From NCBI GenBank assembly GCA_022843955.1, contig JALHMQ010000005.1, positions 124,001 through 188,000 on the forward strand: a stretch of 64,000 nt of DNA. The letters are read 5' to 3'. The stretch comes from Burkholderiaceae bacterium (lineage in GTDB: Bacteria > Pseudomonadota > Gammaproteobacteria > Burkholderiales > Burkholderiaceae_F). The notes below the pieces were generated by a model that saw only the letters and a program-made list of their open reading frames with translations, was not told the origin of the DNA and did no database searches. The position numbers were made by a program, and so were the translations under genes. Positions 41,299-50,092 of this stretch are shown in pieces (positions within the stretch are counted from its first letter, which is position 1; each line of letters starts with the position of its first letter).

Positions 41299-41973
41299 CT
41301 AGAAGGCTGTCAGATGGGCGACGGCGACGACCTTCCCGATGAGTTTCAGACCGGACTTCTCGAGGTCACCGTTGCTGATCTGGATCTCGCCGTAGGACCG
41401 GTTCTCGCATTTCAGCGTCAGTCCCTTCCCGAACCTTTGTTCGATCAGCCGAACCGTTCTGGTTCCCTTGTGCTCCAGCGCGTACATACCCGAGCCGTCA
41501 ACCTTGTCCGCCCCCGCTTCCGCGACGACCAGCGCGCCTTTCGGGACCGTCGGCGCCATCTCATCGCCCGTCATCGTGAAGTAGGTTGCGGTTGCGCTTG
41601 CTGATCGCACTCTGGCAGCGAAGCCATCGACTTCGTCCAAGGGCTCGGCATCGCCCGCTTCGTCCGGCGAGCCCGCCAGACCGAGCAAGTAGTTGGCGTC
41701 AGCCCCCAGCGCTTCGACCAATGCCTTGAAGCTCACCAGGTCCGGCACCCCAGTACCTTCTTCCGTGAGCCACCGGTGCGCCGACTGACGCGTCGTCTTC
41801 GCCATCGCAGCGATCGTTGCAGCCCGATCGCGCGGGCTGACGTCGCTCGTGTCCATGAGGCGACGTAGCGCTGTCAGCAGCGATTCGTGCAGCTCACGCT
41901 TACCGACCTGCTTCTCTTTTTCAGAAGCCGTTCGCGCGGCCTTCTTCCTGGTCGTCTTCTTCGCGCTCTTCAC
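41299..41973 (-). CDS. CI/SetR-like repressor with inactivated S24 self-cleavage site
   Basis: A 224-residue repressor. The N-terminal domain has a helix-turn-helix (AAMAKTTRQSAHRWL) and a preceding Lys-rich tail. The C-terminal half has the LexA/CI S24 fold (YFTMTGDEMAPTVPKGALVV). The catalytic serine of the usual GDSM motif is Glu138 (GDEM), and the catalytic lysine position in TVRLIEQR is Arg175. It should therefore not self-cleave on RecA signals. It is divergent from the FlhD/FlhC-like genes, the position of SetR beside setDC in SXT elements, so it probably represses transfer activation. Confidence 0.82.
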   Translation of the reverse strand: MKSAKKTTRKKAARTASEKEKQVGKRELHESLLTALRRLMDTSDVSPRDRAATIAAMAKTTRQSAHRWLTEEGTGVPDLVSFKALVEALGADANYLLGLAGSPDEAGDAEPLDEVDGFAARVRSASATATYFTMTGDEMAPTVPKGALVVAEAGADKVDGSGMYALEHKGTRTVRLIEQRFGKGLTLKCENRSYGEIQISNGDLEKSGLKLIGKVVAVAHLTAF

Positions 41974-42046
41974 CGTCTGAGTCTCGCTACGCTGGCCCGA
42001 CGGGGGCGATTCTGCTCTGAATGTCCTCTGCTGAGAATCCCAACTA

Positions 42047-42108
42047 AGACAAAGGTTTACGCGCGAAAACCGTCCTTTTGTCTGTAAAGACTGGCCATAA
42101 GACCAGTC
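42047..42108. promoter_or_regulatory. Operator region between repressor and FlhDC-like genes
   Basis: The 277-bp divergent gap contains inverted repeats: AGACAAAGG (42047-42055) with CCTTTTGTCT (42074-42083), and GACTGG with CCAGTC (42089-42108). Partial repeats GTTTACGC/GCGTAAAAC lie further along. They are likely repressor operators overlapping the activator promoter. Confidence 0.5.
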
Positions 42109-42250
42109 GGTAACGTCTTGTTGTCATTTCGGCGGGAAAGCGTAAAACGTATTTGACCGCAGATAATCGCAGCGATTAGTGTTGTGCTCCTCAGGCGAAC
42201 GTTGCGGTCGCCCCAGCGCTTCTCGTAACTCTTCTCAAACGGAGAGATCA

Positions 42251-42559
42251 ATGGCTGTAGACACAGAGGTCGCCCGCGTCAATCGGCTCTACTTGAACCT
42301 GGTGCGCGACTACGCCGCCCAAGATCCAGCGCTTGCTGTCGCCAAGTTCGGCATTCCACAGTCGCAGGTTGAGGCGCTCTGCGACCTCAGTGCCGACGCC
42401 ATCGACCGCCTCGCCGCTGGCTGCGATCGTTGCCTGCTTGCCCTATCGATCAGCGTCTCTGACCTGCGATCGCTGCTCTCAGTCCCGCCCGCAGTGGCCA
42501 GCCTCATGGCAGCCACCAGGGATGCTCCGGCTCACTTCCCACGTTCGCGCATAGGGTAG
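42251..42559 (+). CDS. FlhD-like subunit of the transfer activator
   Basis: A 102-residue protein with the size and helical pattern of FlhD (EVARVNRLYLNLVRDYAAQD, LLALSISVSDLRSLLSV). In SXT and IncC elements FlhD/FlhC-like pairs (SetDC, AcaDC) form the master activator of conjugation genes. The FlhC-like gene follows 4 bp after the stop, and the CI-like repressor is divergent. It should act only as a complex with FlhC, binding DNA upstream of tra promoters. GGAGAG precedes ATG 42251. Confidence 0.72.
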   Translation: MAVDTEVARVNRLYLNLVRDYAAQDPALAVAKFGIPQSQVEALCDLSADAIDRLAAGCDRCLLALSISVSDLRSLLSVPPAVASLMAATRDAPAHFPRSRIG

Positions 42560-42563
42560 TTCC

Positions 42564-43214
42564 ATGCTCTGGCGCACACCGAAGCCCATCGGTCCCGCAG
42601 AGCAGGGAATCGAACTGCAGAAGCTCGCCATCGAGCTGCTTCAGTACCACGCCCGGATCAGCACCGTGCTCACCGTCACCGGACTCGACCGCGCTGTCGT
42701 CAAGAAGCTGCAGTCCCACCTCACCATCCGCCCGACCGGCCGTACGCCCTACAACCTGAGCCTGGGGCGGCGCCAGGCGCTGTTCACGATTCAGACGGCG
42801 TACGCGCTCAGTTGCTTCGACTTGCTCCGTCAGTCCTCAGACGTCTCGCTTGGGCGGGCGCTCTCCCTGGCCTACTGCCTGTACTTGCAGCGTTTCCAAA
42901 GCCCGCTCGCTGCAGAGGCCCACTGCCATGTCTCACCGTCTCCTAAGTTCAGACAGCCCGACGTCACGATTGACATGCTGTTCACGCTCGCCGGGTTCAC
43001 CTACGGCATCTGGGGCTTCACGAAGTCCATGGAACTCGTGACCTGCCCGAAGTGCAGTAGCCGCTTCCCATCGCCACCCGTCACGCCAGAGGCGGCCTCG
43101 GAAGAGTGTCCGTTCTGTCGAGTGGCTGCCCGATACACGCGCGACCCGCGTGTCCGAGCCTTCATCGACGACGTGTCCCGGCCTGAGCTCGATCGCGATA
43201 CATCTCTCGCGTAG
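42564..43214 (+). CDS. FlhC-like subunit of the transfer activator
   Basis: A 216-residue FlhC-like protein. The N-terminal helical part includes GIELQKLAIELLQYHARIS and LSLGRRQALFTIQTAYALS. The C-terminal zinc site has two CxxC pairs (CPKCSSRFPS and CPFCRVAARY), as in FlhC. With the upstream FlhD-like subunit it should form the heterohexameric activator of the transfer operon that starts 0.5 kb downstream. Confidence 0.78.
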   Translation: MLWRTPKPIGPAEQGIELQKLAIELLQYHARISTVLTVTGLDRAVVKKLQSHLTIRPTGRTPYNLSLGRRQALFTIQTAYALSCFDLLRQSSDVSLGRALSLAYCLYLQRFQSPLAAEAHCHVSPSPKFRQPDVTIDMLFTLAGFTYGIWGFTKSMELVTCPKCSSRFPSPPVTPEAASEECPFCRVAARYTRDPRVRAFIDDVSRPELDRDTSLA

Positions 43215-43286
43215 GCCCGGCAGCTCAGTTTCCTCAATGCCGACCGTGCTCTTGAACACACCCCACACCTCTTAACCGTTGATCAT

Positions 43287-43532
43287 TCACAACGCGTTCT
43301 CGCCCGACCAATTCAGAAGGCGGGCCGCATCGTCGAGATCGTCATTCTCGTAGTTCGGTCGATCAACGGCATTACCGTCCACCCATGCGGGGCACACGTC
43401 ACTGGATGCGGTGAAGGTTTGATTTCGCTCGCTCTCTCCTGACAGGCAGTAGGCTTGCACACCACGCGCATCCGCTTGCGCGATTAGCTCCGACCAGTAG
43501 CGGCACGAGCTGCAGCCACGCTCCTGTCCCAT
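43287..43532 (-). CDS. Small Cys-rich (zinc-ribbon-like) protein
   Basis: A protein of 81 residues with cysteines spaced C-x2-C (GCSSCRYWSEL), then AYCLSGE and SDVCPAWVDG, consistent with a metal site. ATG 43532 is used; an upstream in-frame start at 43616 adds a low-quality stretch. It is on the minus strand between the activator genes and traI, with about 220 bp to traI that should hold divergent promoters. Confidence 0.6.
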   Translation of the reverse strand: MGQERGCSSCRYWSELIAQADARGVQAYCLSGESERNQTFTASSDVCPAWVDGNAVDRPNYENDDLDDAARLLNWSGENAL

Positions 43533-43753
43533 GCTTGCTCCTTTGCGGTGTTTTGGTGTTCCTGCAATTCGGGCTCCATGCGAGCCGCAGAGCGGTGCGT
43601 TCGGCTCGCGCCCCAAGTCGATTCCGATTCTGCTCTCTCGTCATCGCGAGCTGTTCGCCGTCCGGTCCTATCCGGTAAAGCGCACGAAAACACCGCTCTT
43701 TCGCGCGTGACATCTTTGTCGCCGAGAACGAGACTTTCCCGACGCCACCTCGG

Positions 43754-45520
43754 ATGTCGAGCATGTCGCTCTTCAGTTCGCTCATACGCCGCGCTACAAG
43801 GGCGCCGGCTGCTGCTCAGGCTGCGACCGTCTCTCGCCCGCGCGTTCCGTCGAACTACACGCCGCACGATCCTGGCATCCCGGTCGTGTCGATCGACGAG
43901 ATCCTGGAGCCGCATCAGGACCTCATGCAGCGCATCCACCTCGCATATGGCGCACCCGAGGAACGGTGCGTATTGCACATCGACTCAGTCGTGCGCCGCT
44001 ATGCGCAGTACGTCCATCTGCTTCCAGCCACCGCATCGAACTTCTTCAGCGAGCAGGGCGGTCTGCTGAGGATGGGGCTGGAAGTGGGATTCTTCAGCCT
44101 TCAGGCATCCGATTCCGTCATCTTCGAAGGTCGTCAGACGGTCACGCATCGCATGCACCTGGAGCCGCGTTGGCGTTACGCGACCTTTCTGGCCGGACTG
44201 CTGTCTGAAGTGCATCGAGTCTTCTCGCAGCTGAACGTCACAAGCGGCGACGATGGCACTGACTGGCCTGCGTACTTGCTTCCGCTCACCACGTGGTGTC
44301 AGCAGCGGACAGTTGACCGGTACTACCTGCGTTGGTCCCCTCGACCGCTTGAGGCTCGCGCCCAGGGGCTGTTCGTCGCCCCCTACATCCTCGAGCCGAA
44401 GATCATGGACTACCTGTCCGACTCCAACACCTCGATCGTTCCGCATCTCCTCGGCTGCATCAGCGGCATACCTTCACACCGCGAGGCCAACGTCATCGAC
44501 AGCGTCGTTCGGCGGTGCGCCGCCGGTGTCATTGATCGCTACATCGCTGCCACCGCAAGCCGATACGGCAAGCCTATCGTCGGCGCTCACGTGGAGCGGT
44601 ACCTCGTCGACGCCATGCAGCGATTGGTCATCAAGGGCGCCTGGCTCATCAACGTTCCGAAAACCCGCCTTTGGTACGGCGCGGATGGCATGTTTCTCGT
44701 TTGGCCAGGCGCTGCCAACGACATCGTCAAGCTATTGGAGAAAGACCACCTGCCTGGTATTCCCAAGTCGCCGGACTCGATTGCCCACACGCTCGTCGAC
44801 GCGCATGCCTTTACCCCGAATGATCAGGGCGGGTTCATCTGGATCATCAAGCCCCCGGAGGCGACCGAGCCAGTGCCGGCGGTCAAGCTCACGACCCCTC
44901 TCATGCTCTTGTCCAGCCTGGCCGATCCCCCCCAGCCCTTGTCGACGGCGCTTCACGTTCCGTCTCGCGTCTTGACCCCCGCCTCAGCGCCTTCTGCTGT
45001 GCCGCCGCCGCACTCGGTCTCTGCCCCCGTCCTATCGCCAGCAGGCGAACAACGAGACGACGTTGACGAAGACGACAGTACCGCCTTCACCTATCCCGAT
45101 CCCGCGGTCCCGCAGTCTACCCAGCCACCGTCTCCCTCGCCCGAAAGCACTGCAGAACCGCCCCCACCTTCGACTTCACCGCAAGGCGCGCAGCTTGCTC
45201 TGCCTGTCTCGCGCGACGCTGTGACGCTCGCGCCGATACCTCGTCTTTCTCGAACGGTCATCGCCGGCCTGAGAAAGATCGTCGCAACGCTCGGTAGCGA
45301 CGTCCCTGCGTGTTCGCTTGGTGAGGATGGATTGTTCATTCCTCTTCGCCAACTCGACGCTCACGGCCTGGATGCAGCCACCACCGTTCGCACCCTTCAC
45401 GAGGAGAACGCGCTCGTTATGCACGGCAAGACGTCCAAGACGCATCACCGAGAGTTCGGCGGCAAAGACGTCCTCGGCATCGTCATTCCTCCTCGCTTTC
45501 TTGTTCCTGCATCCGCTTGA
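43754..45520 (+). CDS. traI: TraI-like (MOBH family, TraI_2) protein lacking the HD metal ligands
   Basis: A 588-residue protein with the layout of MOBH relaxases: an N-terminal TraI_2/HD-like domain, a Pro/Ser-rich linker (~400-500) and a C-terminal winged-helix TraI_2_C-like domain (LHEENALVMHGKTSKTHH). The expected metal ligands are replaced. The usual HH of the LPAS...HH region reads NFFSEQGG (Phe97-Phe98), the following His position is Met107, and the HD pair reads Ser151-Glu152 (GLLSEVHR). Residues around them are still conserved (HLLPATAS, GGLL, FLAGLL). It precedes traD in the standard order. Either nicking does not need these ligands here, or another relaxase exists. Confidence 0.72.
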   Translation: MSSMSLFSSLIRRATRAPAAAQAATVSRPRVPSNYTPHDPGIPVVSIDEILEPHQDLMQRIHLAYGAPEERCVLHIDSVVRRYAQYVHLLPATASNFFSEQGGLLRMGLEVGFFSLQASDSVIFEGRQTVTHRMHLEPRWRYATFLAGLLSEVHRVFSQLNVTSGDDGTDWPAYLLPLTTWCQQRTVDRYYLRWSPRPLEARAQGLFVAPYILEPKIMDYLSDSNTSIVPHLLGCISGIPSHREANVIDSVVRRCAAGVIDRYIAATASRYGKPIVGAHVERYLVDAMQRLVIKGAWLINVPKTRLWYGADGMFLVWPGAANDIVKLLEKDHLPGIPKSPDSIAHTLVDAHAFTPNDQGGFIWIIKPPEATEPVPAVKLTTPLMLLSSLADPPQPLSTALHVPSRVLTPASAPSAVPPPHSVSAPVLSPAGEQRDDVDEDDSTAFTYPDPAVPQSTQPPSPSPESTAEPPPPSTSPQGAQLALPVSRDAVTLAPIPRLSRTVIAGLRKIVATLGSDVPACSLGEDGLFIPLRQLDAHGLDAATTVRTLHEENALVMHGKTSKTHHREFGGKDVLGIVIPPRFLVPASA

Positions 45521-45526
45521 GTCATC

Positions 45527-47398
45527 GTGTCCGTCTTTGATCGCTCTTATGAGATGCCGTGGCGGCCAGCGTACGAAGGTTACGCGTCGGTTGCCTGGCT
45601 CGCCGCCTTCTTCTACTTTCTGTACCAGGCGGTGTTCAGCGGAACTGCCGTCCTTGCAACGTTCTCGCTCGCCATGTTCGCGCTGACTGCCGGCTTCTTC
45701 CGACTCAATCAGGCCGTCCACGTCCTTACCCTGCGAGCCAGCTTGGCCGGACGCTCGATGGAGACCATCTCGGCGTCAGAACTCAGAAAGCTCAGTGAGG
45801 ACCCGAAGCGGCTATGGCTCGGCTACGGGTTCGAGTGGAAGCCTGCGCATGCCCAGCGGCTGTACGAGCTGTCCAAGCTGGACGTCAGGCAGTTCGTGGT
45901 GTCGTCGTTCGTTCTTCGACTTCTCGGCTACAGGCCCACCCCTCAGCGCGACGACGAGATCGGCATGCCGTTCATCCACGGGGTCGAGCCAAGAGAGGAG
46001 CTGCTGTATCAGCCCCTGCACACGTTCGCCGGCGGCACCTGCATTGCAGGCACGACGCAGTCCGGCAAGGGCGTCATGCTGACCCATCTCGTATCGCAGG
46101 CCATCTACCGGGGCGATGTCGTCGTCGTCGTCGATCCCAAGAACAGCAAGCGACTGAAGTCCGCCGTAGTGCGCGCGTGCAAGGATGCGGGCCGCCATCC
46201 ACCGCTCGAGTTCCACCCTTCGTTTCCTGATCGCGGCATCAGGATCGACCCGATGTACTCGTGGCAGAAGCCGACCGAACTGTCGTCTCGCATCGAGTCC
46301 GTCATGCCCCCCGACACGTCCGGCGCATTCAAGGCCTTCGGCTGGTCCGCGGTCAACGTCGTCGTACAGGCTTGCGTCACGAACGAGGATCGTCCCAACC
46401 TCCTCAAACTGACTCAGTACATCGAAGGCGGCATCGAACCCATCCTTCTGCAGTCGCTCGAGCGGCACTTCGTCCAGCACGCCCCTGCGAACTGGCGCGA
46501 TCTCGTTCTTCCCTACTTCAAGCTGGCGCGCGACATGAAGAAGCGCCCGTCGGAGGACGCGTCCGATCAGCTGCTCGCTTATGTCATGTACTACAAGCGA
46601 GACATCTCCTCCAGCTTCCGCGACAAATCGATCGACTCCCAGATCAAGGTGTTCGAGCACAACCGGGAGCACTACGCGAAGATCACCGCGAATCTCCTGC
46701 CCATCCTTTCGCAACTCACATCCGGCAGTCTCGGGAAGTCGCTCAGCCCTGACCCGTTCGACGTCAACGACGAACGGCCCGTCATGAACCTGCAGAAGGT
46801 CTGCGACGGTGGCCATGTCCTCTACATCGCGCTCGACTCGCTCCCTGACCCCGTCACAGCCAGCGCCATTGGCGCGATCTTCCTCGCTGATCTCGCCGCC
46901 CTCGCTGGCATGCGTTACAACTCCGGACAGTATGGGCGGCCGGTCTGCCTTGTCGTCGACGAGGTCAGCAACGTCATCAACCGTCCGCTGATTGAGATCC
47001 TCAACAAGGGCCAGGAGTCCGGTATCAGCGCAATCTGCGCGATGCAGACGCTTGCCGACCTCGCCGACCGGCTCGGCAGCCCGGATGCTGCTCGTATGGC
47101 GCTTGGCAACCTCAACAACTTGATCGCCCTACGATCCAAGGATCGACTCACGCAGGACTTCATCACTGAGACGTTCGGCAAGACGTACATCCGCAACGTC
47201 GACGTCACCATGTCCACAGGCCAGGACCAGAACGTCGTCGACTTCTCCGGCAGCTTCTCCAAGCGACTCACCTCGTCCAGAGAAGAGGCCGTCCCGTCCG
47301 ACATTCTTGGCAAGCTGCCGAACTGCCAGTACTTCGCTTCGATCGGCGGTGGCCGCCTGGTCAAAGGGCGCATTCCCATTCTGCTTACCGATCAGTAG
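45527..47398 (+). CDS. traD: Type IV coupling protein TraD
   Basis: A 623-residue inner-membrane ATPase that links the relaxosome to the secretion channel. Two N-terminal transmembrane helices (WLAAFFYFLYQAVF, LATFSLAMFALTAGFF) are followed by the P-loop domain: Walker A IAGTTQSGKGVMLTHL (around 172) and Walker B CLVVDEVSNV. Segments such as GISAICAMQTLADLADRL are typical of SXT-type TraD. It starts with GTG six bases after the traI stop. Confidence 0.93.
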   Translation: MSVFDRSYEMPWRPAYEGYASVAWLAAFFYFLYQAVFSGTAVLATFSLAMFALTAGFFRLNQAVHVLTLRASLAGRSMETISASELRKLSEDPKRLWLGYGFEWKPAHAQRLYELSKLDVRQFVVSSFVLRLLGYRPTPQRDDEIGMPFIHGVEPREELLYQPLHTFAGGTCIAGTTQSGKGVMLTHLVSQAIYRGDVVVVVDPKNSKRLKSAVVRACKDAGRHPPLEFHPSFPDRGIRIDPMYSWQKPTELSSRIESVMPPDTSGAFKAFGWSAVNVVVQACVTNEDRPNLLKLTQYIEGGIEPILLQSLERHFVQHAPANWRDLVLPYFKLARDMKKRPSEDASDQLLAYVMYYKRDISSSFRDKSIDSQIKVFEHNREHYAKITANLLPILSQLTSGSLGKSLSPDPFDVNDERPVMNLQKVCDGGHVLYIALDSLPDPVTASAIGAIFLADLAALAGMRYNSGQYGRPVCLVVDEVSNVINRPLIEILNKGQESGISAICAMQTLADLADRLGSPDAARMALGNLNNLIALRSKDRLTQDFITETFGKTYIRNVDVTMSTGQDQNVVDFSGSFSKRLTSSREEAVPSDILGKLPNCQYFASIGGGRLVKGRIPILLTDQ

Positions 47399-47414
47399 CC
47401 GTCCTTGCCCGACC

Positions 47415-48011
47415 ATGCTCACGCGCATCCTCGTCGTCATTGCGATGGCAATCTGCCTTGCCACCCTCGTCGCTGCGCCGTCGCGTTACACCGCCGACGA
47501 GTTTCGCGCCACCATCGTCAACGAGCATGGCCTCTTTGCCGCTGTCTTCGGCGAGCACCATGCGGCGTCGGTGCTTGAGCGAACCGACCAGCTCCGCCGT
47601 CTTGTAGGCGGTCCGACAGTCCATCACGAAGACGGCGGTTTGTCTGCCCACGGCGCGCCGACCCAGTTCAACAAGAGCAACTACGGTCAAGCGGTCGATG
47701 CCATGTTGCTTCTCGCGGGCTATCGCGCGTCCTACTACATCGAGTTCCTTCCCCTTCTACTGCCTTTCCTCGTCGTGTTCATCATCGACGGCCTCACCAC
47801 CCGTTCTGTACGCGCGCGAGAGTTCCTGCCCCACAGCCCAGGCGTCTATGGCCTGCTTCTCTTCCTGATGGTCGCCGTGTTGTCCGGCACGTTCGTCGCC
47901 ATCTGCCTCCCCTGGGTCGTCCATCCCCTCTGGTTGATGTTGTCGCCCGTCTTCCTCGCTTTCCTCGCCGGGCGGGCCACCGCCAACTACCACAAGCACC
48001 TGCGCGCCTAA
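47415..48011 (+). CDS. DUF4400-family conjugative element membrane protein
   Basis: A membrane protein of 198 residues with an N-terminal hydrophobic segment (ILVVIAMAICLATLVAAP) and three later helices (FLPLLLPFLVVFIIDGL, GLLLFLMVAVLSGTFVAI, PLWLMLSPVFLAFLAG). The motif DGLTTRSVRAREF and the gene position after traD match DUF4400/PFL_4697 proteins of integrative conjugative elements. ATG at 47415 avoids an upstream start inside traD. Its exact role in mating is unknown. Confidence 0.75.
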   Translation: MLTRILVVIAMAICLATLVAAPSRYTADEFRATIVNEHGLFAAVFGEHHAASVLERTDQLRRLVGGPTVHHEDGGLSAHGAPTQFNKSNYGQAVDAMLLLAGYRASYYIEFLPLLLPFLVVFIIDGLTTRSVRAREFLPHSPGVYGLLLFLMVAVLSGTFVAICLPWVVHPLWLMLSPVFLAFLAGRATANYHKHLRA

Positions 48012-48309
48012 CGCGCATGCAGCGTCATCGGTTTCACGCGCGCCGCTCGCCGGTCGTCGCGTCCATTCTTCGGCATCGTCTTCGTCATCACTTCATTCGC
48101 CCAGCGTCGCTACCAGCGCAGGTTCTTCTATCGCTCGCCTGACTAGCTTTCGGTCGCAGCGTCCACTGCGGCCAGCTTTGCTTCGGCGTCGCCATCTCAA
48201 CTCTGGCTGATCTCTAAAGCGCACTCGAATCGGCGCGCTTTGCGGCTGCGCACTCCTCTCTCCCCACCTAGCTTTGCACCACGCGCTTTGTCGCGCGTTC
48301 GGAGGTCAG

Positions 48310-49020
48310 GTGGTTCGTGATTTCGTCGCTGGTTTGCTGCTCACTTGCGCCATAGCGCCTGCAGTTGCGCTTCGTCGCTGCTTCCAGCGAGCGGTCTACG
48401 AGTGCGTGCAGCGTCAGGCTCGTTACCTCTACCTCGCTGCAACTCGCGACGACACGCGCCATCCGCTCTGGCTCGCCTTCGAGCAGCAGGTGGCCCGTGA
48501 CTTCTTCTTCGGCTTGGTGCTCATCGCCGCGCCAGCAATCGCCCTCGGTCATTGCTTCGATCAGGCGGGCGACAAGTACGGCGTGTCCCCGGCGCTGCTT
48601 CGTGCGATCGCCCAAGTCGAGTCCTCGATGAACCCGCGAGCCGTCAACAGCAGTCACGTTGAGCGGACGCGAAGCATCGACATCGGCCTCATGCAGATCA
48701 ACTCGTCTCACCTGCCGAAGCTTGCCCGCTTCGGCATCGACAAGGATCGCCTGCTCAACGACCCCTGCACCAACGTGATGGTTGGCGCGTGGATCCTGGC
48801 CGACAAGCTTGCGCGCCACGGCGACGACTGGAACGGCGTCGGCGCCTACAACGCCGCGTGCACCCAACTCAAGGGCGACGACTGCCACGCGGCGCGAAGC
48901 AAGTACGCGTGGCGCGTGCACCGCGCATTGCGTCCGTCGCCTTCGCAGCCCCGCCTGCCCTCTGCAGCGGCTGAACCAATCCCCTCTCTTCGACTGATCT
49001 CCATGTCAGGCGAGCGGTGA
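48310..49020 (+). CDS. Lytic transglycosylase (VirB1/PilT-like) with duplicated N-terminal segment
   Basis: A periplasmic muramidase of about 236 residues that opens peptidoglycan for the transfer channel. The SLT domain shows LLRAIAQVESSMNPRAV (catalytic Glu), DIGLMQINSSHLPKL and GAYNAACTQ. The N-terminus carries two similar signal-like segments, VVRDFVAGLLLTCAIAPAVA and VARDFFFGLVLIAAPAIA, exactly 180 bp apart, apparently a tandem duplication. GTG at 48310 with GGAGG upstream is the preferred start; GTG at 48490 would use the second segment. The upstream 298 bp (48012-48309) has no gene but includes the promoter-like CACCTAGCTTTGC. Confidence 0.82.
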   Translation: MVRDFVAGLLLTCAIAPAVALRRCFQRAVYECVQRQARYLYLAATRDDTRHPLWLAFEQQVARDFFFGLVLIAAPAIALGHCFDQAGDKYGVSPALLRAIAQVESSMNPRAVNSSHVERTRSIDIGLMQINSSHLPKLARFGIDKDRLLNDPCTNVMVGAWILADKLARHGDDWNGVGAYNAACTQLKGDDCHAARSKYAWRVHRALRPSPSQPRLPSAAAEPIPSLRLISMSGER

Positions 49021-49021
49021 C

Positions 49022-49405
49022 ATGCAAACGACTCACTACGACAACAACGACGACAACGAGCGCTCTGTCCGGCGCGCGCCACACCCTTTCGTCCCTGGCT
49101 ATGCCTCGGTGCTGGTGCGCATGGACCGGAAGGACCGACTTCGCCAACTGCGCGACGCACTCGGACTTCTTCGCGAATCCCAGGTTGAACGATGCCTTGC
49201 CACGGCGCTGTTCGACCTCGCTCTGAACGATCCGTCGTTGCAGCAACGAGTCCGTGAGCTCTATCTCGCAGCGACGGAGGAGGACCTGAGGGTCACCCGC
49301 GAGCCAATGCCGCCGCGTCCTCAGCGTTCGTCACCGAGTCCCCGATCGGGGGCCGTCGAGCGTCCTGCGTCGCTCGACGCAATTCCATCCTCTGAGGAGA
49401 AGTGA
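49022..49405 (+). CDS. Hypothetical protein (127 aa)
   Basis: A 127-residue soluble protein. It has a hydrophilic start (YDNNDDNERSVRR), a helical middle (DRLRQLRDALGLLRESQVER, LQQRVRELYLAATEEDL) and a Pro/Ser-rich tail. It overlaps or abuts the transglycosylase stop and lies one base before the pilin gene, so it is part of the transfer operon. No family is recognised. Confidence 0.6.
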   Translation: MQTTHYDNNDDNERSVRRAPHPFVPGYASVLVRMDRKDRLRQLRDALGLLRESQVERCLATALFDLALNDPSLQQRVRELYLAATEEDLRVTREPMPPRPQRSSPSPRSGAVERPASLDAIPSSEEK

Positions 49406-49406
49406 G

Positions 49407-49712
49407 ATGCAAGCTTTTGCAAACCTGTTCCGCAATCCCGTCCACGCCATGTTCGGGCTGCTTGCGCTGATGTGCGCGGGCTTCGCCGTCGCCGGTACCA
49501 CTGGCACGGAGTTTCAAATCCTCTACCAACTTGTGACTGACTGGATGGGTGGGTGGCTGGGTCGTGCTCTGGCGCTCGCTGCGATCCTGCTCGGTGTCAT
49601 TACCGGCATGGTCCGCGGCACGCTCATTCCCGCCCTCGTCGGGTTCGCCATCGCCGTGCTGCTGTTCGTGGCGCCCAACGTCGTCAACGGCATCTTGGCC
49701 GCGGTCATCTGA
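49407..49712 (+). CDS. traA: Conjugative pilin (TraA-like)
   Basis: A 101-residue prepilin with an N-terminal signal-like segment (VHAMFGLLALMCAGFAVAG) and two hydrophobic helices (LGRALALAAILLGVITGM and LVGFAIAVLLFVAPNVV). The size and order (pilin before traL) fit F/SXT-type pilins. ATG 49407 has GAGGAG upstream. The dedicated signal peptidase at 57540 may process it. Confidence 0.8.
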   Translation: MQAFANLFRNPVHAMFGLLALMCAGFAVAGTTGTEFQILYQLVTDWMGGWLGRALALAAILLGVITGMVRGTLIPALVGFAIAVLLFVAPNVVNGILAAVI

Positions 49713-49751
49713 TCGCGTAGCTCGCCCCCGGGATTTCGATCAAGGCCCAGC

Positions 49752-50036
49752 ATGGATGACCAGAACTTCGACGTGCCGACGCGCCTGGACGATCCGCCGC
49801 GTCTCTTCTTCTGGGACTACGACATCGTCCTGTGCTTCGTCGTCGGAGTTTGTCTCGGCGTGGCGATCGGCTTCATGTCGGTCGGTCTCGTGTCGGGTGT
49901 GTCCATGGCGTGGCTTTGGTCGAAATCCCGCTCCGGGCGGCACCCGGGCTACGCCATGCACCTTCTCTACTGGAACACGTCGTTCCGCCTTTTCCGCCGC
50001 ACTCCGCCTTCAGCTCGCCGCCGCTATTGCGGCTAG
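49752..50036 (+). CDS. traL: Pilus assembly protein TraL
   Basis: A 94-residue inner-membrane protein. The N-terminal PTRLDDPPRLFFWDYD is typical of TraL, followed by two hydrophobic helices (IVLCFVVGVCLGVAIGFM, GLVSGVSMAWLW) and a basic tail. It sits between the pilin and traE as in F-type systems. Confidence 0.85.
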   Translation: MDDQNFDVPTRLDDPPRLFFWDYDIVLCFVVGVCLGVAIGFMSVGLVSGVSMAWLWSKSRSGRHPGYAMHLLYWNTSFRLFRRTPPSARRRYCG

Positions 50037-50092
50037 CTCCCTGACTTCACTCATCTCACAACGACGACAACGACGACAACGAAGAGACGCTC

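Noticed and set aside
50058-50085. ACAACG tandem repeats before traE (and a similar run near 49035)
   Set aside because: Short simple repeats, probably a ribosome-access spacer or slippage product; no structure beyond that.
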